From Planctomycetota bacterium (GTDB taxonomy: Bacteria > Planctomycetota > Phycisphaerae > WQYP01), in contig JAJXZA010000142.1 in assembly GCA_021780285.1 (NCBI GenBank), positions 1 through 9,535 on the forward strand: DNA of 9,535 nt, read 5' to 3'. The notes beneath the pieces are model-generated. The model searched no databases, was not told where the DNA came from, and saw nothing but the letters and a program-made list of their open reading frames with translations. Positions 5,516 to 9,535 of the stretch are shown here, in pieces (the first letter of the stretch is position 1; each line of letters opens with the position of its first letter). Position numbers and translations under genes: made by a program.

Positions 5516-8500
5516 TCAATAGTTCTGGCCAAACTGATTCTTTTCCCATTCCTTCTGAATGATGATGCGTGGACGCACCAGAATCAGAAGCACGCGGCTG
5601 TCGCGCACATACGTGCGGTTGGTAAAGAGTCGGTTGATCAGCGGAATCTTGGAGAGCACCGGCACACCCGATTCAATCTCAACTTCGCCCACAAGGCGCT
5701 GGCCGCCAATCAATAGCGTACCGCCGTCGGGTACAGAAACGGTGGTGGCAACCTGGGTAAGCGAAATTTTGGGTAACTGTACGAATCCCTCACCTAAAAC
5801 ACCACTGGAGGCATTTGTCGCCGTGCCGGTTATGTTAAAAGTATCGAGACCATCCAGCGTGGAAAGCGATGGTTGCAGCGTCATGACCACATACCGATGA
5901 TCCGCTGAAACCGTAGCTGTAACCGCAAGCACCACACCGGTGGACAGAGTGGAGATGTTGAGGTTGGTGCCTACGCCCGAAATACCGCCGATACCGGCAG
6001 CACCTGCGGTTTGCGTAAAGCTGGACACAAAGTTCTGCTGTTCTGTAACGGTGATATATGCCGACTGGCCATTAAACAGCGTTACGCGCGGGGCGGTAAG
6101 CGTGGTAGTGTGCTTATCCTCCTGAGTGGCCCGCAGCAGCAGGTTAAGCTGATAGTTGGACAGAGTGTTGCCAAATCCGCCGGTTACATCCAAGGAGTCG
6201 TTGCCGGAACCCGGACCATAGTTAGCGGCACCCAACGATCCCGGAACGCCGGTGGTTTCGGGCAAGGCGGTGGTTGAAGTGTTGTTGGAGATGGTCAGCG
6301 GCTGTGCGTTTCCACCAAAAAATCCATTGTTAAACGTCAGATTCCAGCCCAGGCCGAAGTCGTTGAGGAAGTTGGTGGATACCAGCAGGAAGCGAGCTTC
6401 AATCGAAATCTCAATTGAGCGGGCCTCGCGAAGCTGCGTAAGCAGGGCGGATATCTTCTGCTGATCGCCCGGCGTCTGATTGATAACAAGCTGGCCGTTA
6501 AGTTCGCGGATGGTGCCGACGGTTCCGCCGTTATCCACCCATGAATTACGATCCACCGTGTTTTCAATGAGCTTGGTAATCTCAGAAACCAGTTCAGTGC
6601 GGCTTTGACCGGTTGAGGCAGATTGGCCACCAGCGCCGCCGCCACCGCCGCCAAACAAGCCTCCGCCACCGCCAGCATTGCCAATGCCGCCACCGCCAGA
6701 GCTTGAAACCTGGGCGGTGCTGTTTTGTGTTGCAGATTGCAGATTAAAGGTGGGGAAATTTTTGAAGTTGGGCGCCTGCACGAGCAGGTCTTGAATGTCA
6801 AACACGCGCACCACCTGGGTTTGGGCAAGCTGGTCATGGGTGGAAATGGTGATGACGCCTTCATCAATGCTATAGCCCAACTGGGTGCCGCCACCACCCT
6901 GCACCTGTTGCAGCACCGTTTGCAGAACCTTCTTAAAAGGCACATCTCGCAAGGTCAGGGTAACGGGTGTGGTTTTTTCAACGCCGGCTGCCTCCAAGGC
7001 GCTCCAGTTCACAACAATATTTGTCCCGGTTTCCGAGCGCAGCGTGTCAATCACGTTTTCAAACGGAGTCTGGTTGGCCACGATGTGATGAACATTGGCC
7101 GACAGGCGACGCTTCACTTCCTGATCGGCCGGCGACTGTGAAACTGTCTGTTCGCTTTCGCGCAGACGGCTAAGCTCCGGCCAGTCGCTGGGATAAATAA
7201 GCAGATTTTCGTATGGAATCACTTCTTCTTCGTTGCGGACGTGCATTTTCTGCGTTTCCAGCGAGCGCAGATTGTTGTAGTGGTTCCACTTGTTGTATTC
7301 AATCTGATCCTGCACCATGCGCCGCTCAAAGCGGGCGCTGTTGTTGGTAGGGTCAATTTCAATCACCTGATTCAACGTGTCGAGCGCCTGTTGGTACTGC
7401 TGCTGTTTAAGGTAATCTTCGGCGGTCCCCATGAGTTGATTCACGCGGTTGGCCCGCTCGGCAGCCAGCCGTTCCTTGAGGTGCTGCTGATCAACCGCCA
7501 CCTGCTGGGCCTGCTTAATTTGAGCCTGCTGCTGGGCCTGCTGCTGGGCATTTTGCACCTCGGCAATCTGCTGGCGGGCACGGGCGAGCATCGCTGCGTA
7601 ATCGCTCTGCGAGAATAAATTACGTGAGCCGGTCACTTCCGCCTCGGCGTCGTTGGCATGGTCCAACGCCTCGGCATACTTGCCGGCGGCCATGGCCTGC
7701 GACGAAAGCCGCAGGTCATTATTGAAGATCACCGTGGCCCGCTGCGAAAGAATTTCCTGGTTGTAAAGCGTTTGTGAAAGCAGGCCGACATGCTCGCCGG
7801 TGGCGAGTTTTTCGGCGTAGTTGCGACCCATCACCGCCGCCTGGTTGGATGGATCGAGCGCAATCGCATCGGTGTACATCGTAATAGCTTTCTGGTATTG
7901 AGCCGCCTTAACCGCATCGTCGGCGGCAACCACCAGAATCGAAGCTCGCTCGGCATCCACCTGCTTCTGCGTTTCGGTCATCATCGGCTTGGCCGGAGCG
8001 GTGGCAGTGGCCGACGCAGACTTGGCCATCGGGGCCGGTGTCACCACGGCCACGGCCGACGACGGAGTTGTGGCTGCGGAAGACGTATTGGCGGGTGCGG
8101 GCTTGGCCGGCACACTGGCCGTTTGCTGCGCTTGGGCGGCAGCGGCTTGCTCCTGCGCGGCCTTTGCCTTGGCGGCGGCTTCCTGCTGGGCCTTCGCTTG
8201 TGCGGCGGCCGCAGCCTGTTGCTCGGCGAGTTGACGCGCCGCAGCCTCGGCGGCCGCCTGTGTGGCAGCGGCACGGGCTGTTGCGGCCTGGCTTTCAGCC
8301 TGTTGTTGCTGCGCCAAAAGCGCTGCTTCCTGCTGCTTTTGAGCAGCAGCTTGTGCCATCGCAGCTTGTTGTGCCGCGGCAGCCTTTTCGGCAGCTGCTT
8401 TGGCAGCCGCTTCTTGGGCAGCTTTCTGCTCCGCAGCCTGTTGCGCCGCGGCCGCTTGCTGCGCGGCAAGCTTTTGCTGAGCAGCTTGTTGCTCGGCGGC

Positions 8501-9247
8501 CTGCTTTGCCGCAGCAGCCTTCTGCTGCGCGGCTGCCTGCTCGGCGGCGGCACGAGACTTTGCCGCAGCGGCCTGCTGCTGCGCAGCGAGCTTATTCGCC
8601 GCAGCCTGTTCGATCGCCTGGGCCTCCGCCACGCGTTTTTGGGCAATCAACATCTGGTACTTGGAAATATCCGCATTTTGGCTGCCCAAGTCGGCTCCGG
8701 TAACGCGGATGGTATTGAGGTCCGCATCGGCTTGGGCAAGGTTGCCGCTGTTATAAGCGGCAATGGCCTTGTTGAGCAGGTCGCCCATGGCCGGCGCGAG
8801 TTCTTTCTGTTTAGCCTGGGTCAGGGCGAGGTTTTCCTGCGCTTCCTGCTTGAGCTGCGCTGAAACGTCCGGGCTGGAAATGACCTGCTGATAAAGCGCC
8901 GCCGCGTGCGCCAGATGCCCATCTTCAAGGGACGCCTGGGCATTTTGAAATACCTGATTGGTCACGGCCGATGCCGCGATACCCTTATCCGCCTCTACGA
9001 GCAGGTTGCCCAGTGTTGTGCGGTCGGCCGAGGAAAGCTGAGATGGATCAATCGCCAGAAGCACCTTCTTGGCGGTTGCAAAATCTTTCTGGCCTATGAG
9101 GTCGCCGCCGCGCGCCAACGATTCCTGTGCCGACGGTTGCGACTGGGCGCTGGCAACGCCCAATGGAATGAGCGGCAGCACGCCGCCTGCAAGCAAAGCG
9201 CCCGCAATACTTACCGCCAACACCCTCGATCGAATGTGCTTTTTCAA
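5516..9247 (-). CDS. Secretin-family outer-membrane protein with TPR repeats and Ala/Gln-rich spacer
   Basis: This 1243-residue protein should form a multimeric outer-membrane channel for a type II secretion or type IV pilus-like system. Residues 1-34 are a signal peptide (MKKHIRSR, hydrophobic core, VASA cleavage before Gln35). TPR-like helices occupy about 40-200. Residues 205-376 are very Ala/Gln/Lys-rich and should form a long helix or coiled coil. A Pro/Ser/Thr/Ala linker follows (377-420), then more TPR-like repeats (about 440-480, 505-545, 600-640; AITMYTDAIALDPSNQAAV and ALDTLNQVIEIDPTNNSA are typical). Residues 715-805 resemble an STN/N0 domain. A Gly-rich loop lies at 849-874. The secretin core runs from about 917 to 1232, with IEARFLLVS, LTAPRVTLFNGQSA, VPDGGTLLIGGQR, VPVLSKIPLINRLF and LLILVRPRIII. 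No cysteine is visible. The start is TTG at 9247: AGGAG lies seven bases upstream, an in-frame TGA lies further upstream, and the next Met is residue 154, which would lose the signal peptide. The gene ends in its own terminator. GspD-like versus PilQ-like cannot be settled without neighbours. Confidence 0.93.
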   Translation of the reverse strand: MKKHIRSRVLAVSIAGALLAGGVLPLIPLGVASAQSQPSAQESLARGGDLIGQKDFATAKKVLLAIDPSQLSSADRTTLGNLLVEADKGIAASAVTNQVFQNAQASLEDGHLAHAAALYQQVISSPDVSAQLKQEAQENLALTQAKQKELAPAMGDLLNKAIAAYNSGNLAQADADLNTIRVTGADLGSQNADISKYQMLIAQKRVAEAQAIEQAAANKLAAQQQAAAAKSRAAAEQAAAQQKAAAAKQAAEQQAAQQKLAAQQAAAAQQAAEQKAAQEAAAKAAAEKAAAAQQAAMAQAAAQKQQEAALLAQQQQAESQAATARAAATQAAAEAAARQLAEQQAAAAAQAKAQQEAAAKAKAAQEQAAAAQAQQTASVPAKPAPANTSSAATTPSSAVAVVTPAPMAKSASATATAPAKPMMTETQKQVDAERASILVVAADDAVKAAQYQKAITMYTDAIALDPSNQAAVMGRNYAEKLATGEHVGLLSQTLYNQEILSQRATVIFNNDLRLSSQAMAAGKYAEALDHANDAEAEVTGSRNLFSQSDYAAMLARARQQIAEVQNAQQQAQQQAQIKQAQQVAVDQQHLKERLAAERANRVNQLMGTAEDYLKQQQYQQALDTLNQVIEIDPTNNSARFERRMVQDQIEYNKWNHYNNLRSLETQKMHVRNEEEVIPYENLLIYPSDWPELSRLRESEQTVSQSPADQEVKRRLSANVHHIVANQTPFENVIDTLRSETGTNIVVNWSALEAAGVEKTTPVTLTLRDVPFKKVLQTVLQQVQGGGGTQLGYSIDEGVITISTHDQLAQTQVVRVFDIQDLLVQAPNFKNFPTFNLQSATQNSTAQVSSSGGGGIGNAGGGGGLFGGGGGGAGGQSASTGQSRTELVSEITKLIENTVDRNSWVDNGGTVGTIRELNGQLVINQTPGDQQKISALLTQLREARSIEISIEARFLLVSTNFLNDFGLGWNLTFNNGFFGGNAQPLTISNNTSTTALPETTGVPGSLGAANYGPGSGNDSLDVTGGFGNTLSNYQLNLLLRATQEDKHTTTLTAPRVTLFNGQSAYITVTEQQNFVSSFTQTAGAAGIGGISGVGTNLNISTLSTGVVLAVTATVSADHRYVVMTLQPSLSTLDGLDTFNITGTATNASSGVLGEGFVQLPKISLTQVATTVSVPDGGTLLIGGQRLVGEVEIESGVPVLSKIPLINRLFTNRTYVRDSRVLLILVRPRIIIQKEWEKNQFGQNY
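6626..6700 (-). repeat. Gly-rich loop coding segment in the secretin
   Basis: Residues 850-874 of the secretin are mostly glycine in runs of four to six, broken by single Ile, Asn, Ala, Leu and Phe. The loop lies between the STN-like domain and the secretin core, within the ring-forming N-domains. Gly/Ser-rich loops at this place are known in GspD- and PilQ-type secretins, where they are flexible. This one is flanked by Ser/Gln/Thr-rich sequence. Confidence 0.75.
8120..8635 (-). repeat. Degenerate Ala/Gln/Lys/Glu-rich repeat region in the secretin
   Basis: Residues 205-376 are built from loose variants of short units such as AAQQKAAAA, AAEQQAAQQ and AAQEQAA. The DNA is rich in GCNGC and CAG-type codons, but synonymous codons vary, so it is an old, degenerate repeat rather than a recent tandem expansion. 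The composition resembles the periplasm-spanning helical domain II of TolA. It also opens long meaningless frames on the plus strand. Confidence 0.8.
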
Positions 9248-9254
9248 GACAATA

Positions 9255-9259
9255 CTCCT
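9255..9259 (-). promoter_or_regulatory. Ribosome binding site AGGAG deciding a TTG start
   Basis: AGGAG on the minus strand lies seven bases before the TTG at 9247. It is the best Shine-Dalgarno match in the window and supports the rare TTG start of the secretin gene, which the complete signal peptide also requires. Confidence 0.8.
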
Positions 9260-9446
9260 AAACCGCGGAACCTGAACGTTGCGTGCATGTACGCGCCAAT
9301 ATCAACACTATTGCTTAGAGGCATGCTCATTGCGGCCAACTCCGCCGAATTTCGCCTCAAACACAGTTACATCACTTGCTCCGGCCCACGGCCGTCCCGC
9401 CACCCGCCATCCGCTTGCCCGGCAGGCGCCAACCGCAGTTCGGTGC

Positions 9447-9499
9447 CCGGCGGTGCATCCTTAACCGCCCGAACATACTAAAACCGGCGGCGCATCCTT
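9447..9499. repeat. Direct repeat CCGGCGGYGCATCCTT, two copies
   Basis: Two 16-base copies at 9447-9462 and 9484-9499 match at 15 of 16 positions (T or C at the eighth base), with a 37-bp offset. The right-hand copy overlaps the spacer and -35 box of the candidate secretin promoter, and the other lies just downstream of its -10 box. They could be paired regulator sites or the trace of a small duplication. Confidence 0.5.
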
Positions 9500-9503
9500 G
9501 CAA
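9475..9503 (-). promoter_or_regulatory. Candidate promoter for the secretin gene
   Basis: On the minus strand, TTGCAA (9498-9503) is followed after 17 bp by TAGTAT (9475-9480). Each box matches the sigma-70 consensus at four of six positions, with ideal spacing. Transcription would start near 9468, giving a long leader of about 220 bases. The -35 hexamer is identical to that of the nuoJ candidate. Evidence is weak without data. Confidence 0.28.
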
Positions 9504-9535
9504 CTAAAATCCGGCAAGTTCCCGGATTAGGCCCA

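Larger units (their letters stand above)
9248..9535 (-). other. Leader and upstream region of the secretin gene
   Basis: All three minus-strand frames entering from the right edge hit stops within about 20 codons, so no upstream gene clearly extends in. The region holds the ribosome binding site, a candidate promoter far upstream (9475-9503) and a 16-bp direct repeat. One minus-strand frame between stops, reading KDAPPGTELRLAPAG, looks mildly protein-like but has no ATG, GTG or TTG start. It may be chance or a gene remnant. Confidence 0.4.

Noticed and set aside
7790..8863. Long open frame of 357 codons on the plus strand
   Set aside because: It is the antisense shadow of the Ala/Gln-rich part of the secretin. 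The predicted product is a Leu/Gly/Arg/Ser-rich low-complexity chain without family motifs, and the minus-strand gene has a signal peptide, ribosome binding site and secretin motifs.
9371..9458. Possible short minus-strand ORF starting ATG at 9458 (28 codons)
   Set aside because: AAGG directly abuts the ATG, so it is not a usable ribosome binding site, and the Arg/Gly-rich product shows no recognisable feature.
8906..9481. Plus-strand frame of 191 codons running through the secretin start region
   Set aside because: It overlaps the well-supported start of the secretin gene on the opposite strand and has a composition without domain features.
1..9535. CRISPR array, tRNA, rRNA, insertion sequence, phage or defence genes
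   Set aside because: No spaced identical repeats, cloverleaf sequence, transposase motifs or terminal inverted repeats were seen on either strand.

Overview
The window looks like chromosomal DNA of a GC-rich Gram-negative bacterium. All supportable genes lie on the minus strand. I lean towards Planctomycetota (possibly Phycisphaerae) or a related PVC-group lineage. The reasons are the very long secretin, with N-terminal TPR-like repeats and an Ala/Gln-rich spacer, and the style of the nuo genes. This placement is inference from remembered family features, not a search. I see no tRNA, rRNA, CRISPR array, insertion sequence or phage gene.

Layout in the direction of transcription (right to left). 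(1) Positions 9248-9535 are a leader with a candidate promoter and a near-perfect 16-bp direct repeat. (2) Positions 5516-9247 encode a 1243-residue exported secretin-family protein. It starts at a TTG codon behind a strong AGGAG and ends at a clear Rho-independent terminator (5442-5475). (3) Positions 5094-5441 are a non-coding stretch with a cluster of alternating GAAGC/GCTTC segments, a perfect 8-bp dyad and a candidate promoter. (4) Then come nuoJ (4290-5093), nuoK (3947-4264), nuoL (1766-3859) and nuoM (29-1666), four membrane-arm subunits of respiratory complex I. nuoN would be expected next, but only 28 bases remain beyond nuoM.

NuoJ, K, L and M together form most of the proton-pumping membrane arm of NADH:quinone oxidoreductase. 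NuoL and NuoM are antiporter-like subunits, and NuoJ and NuoK link them to the quinone-binding end. No nuoA-I lies immediately upstream: nuoJ follows an unrelated, terminated gene. The locus therefore seems to be a separate membrane-arm operon, or a nuo cluster broken between I and J. The secretin is functionally unrelated and should form an outer-membrane gate for a type II secretion or type IV pilus-like machine.

I found no clearly new multi-gene system. The most interesting points are the secretin architecture (TPR, a TolA-like spacer of about 170 residues, TPR, STN-like domain, Gly-rich loop, secretin core), a His/Asp-rich loop in NuoL, an N-terminal extension of NuoJ, a divergent NuoM segment, and the unexplained repeats in both intergenic regions.
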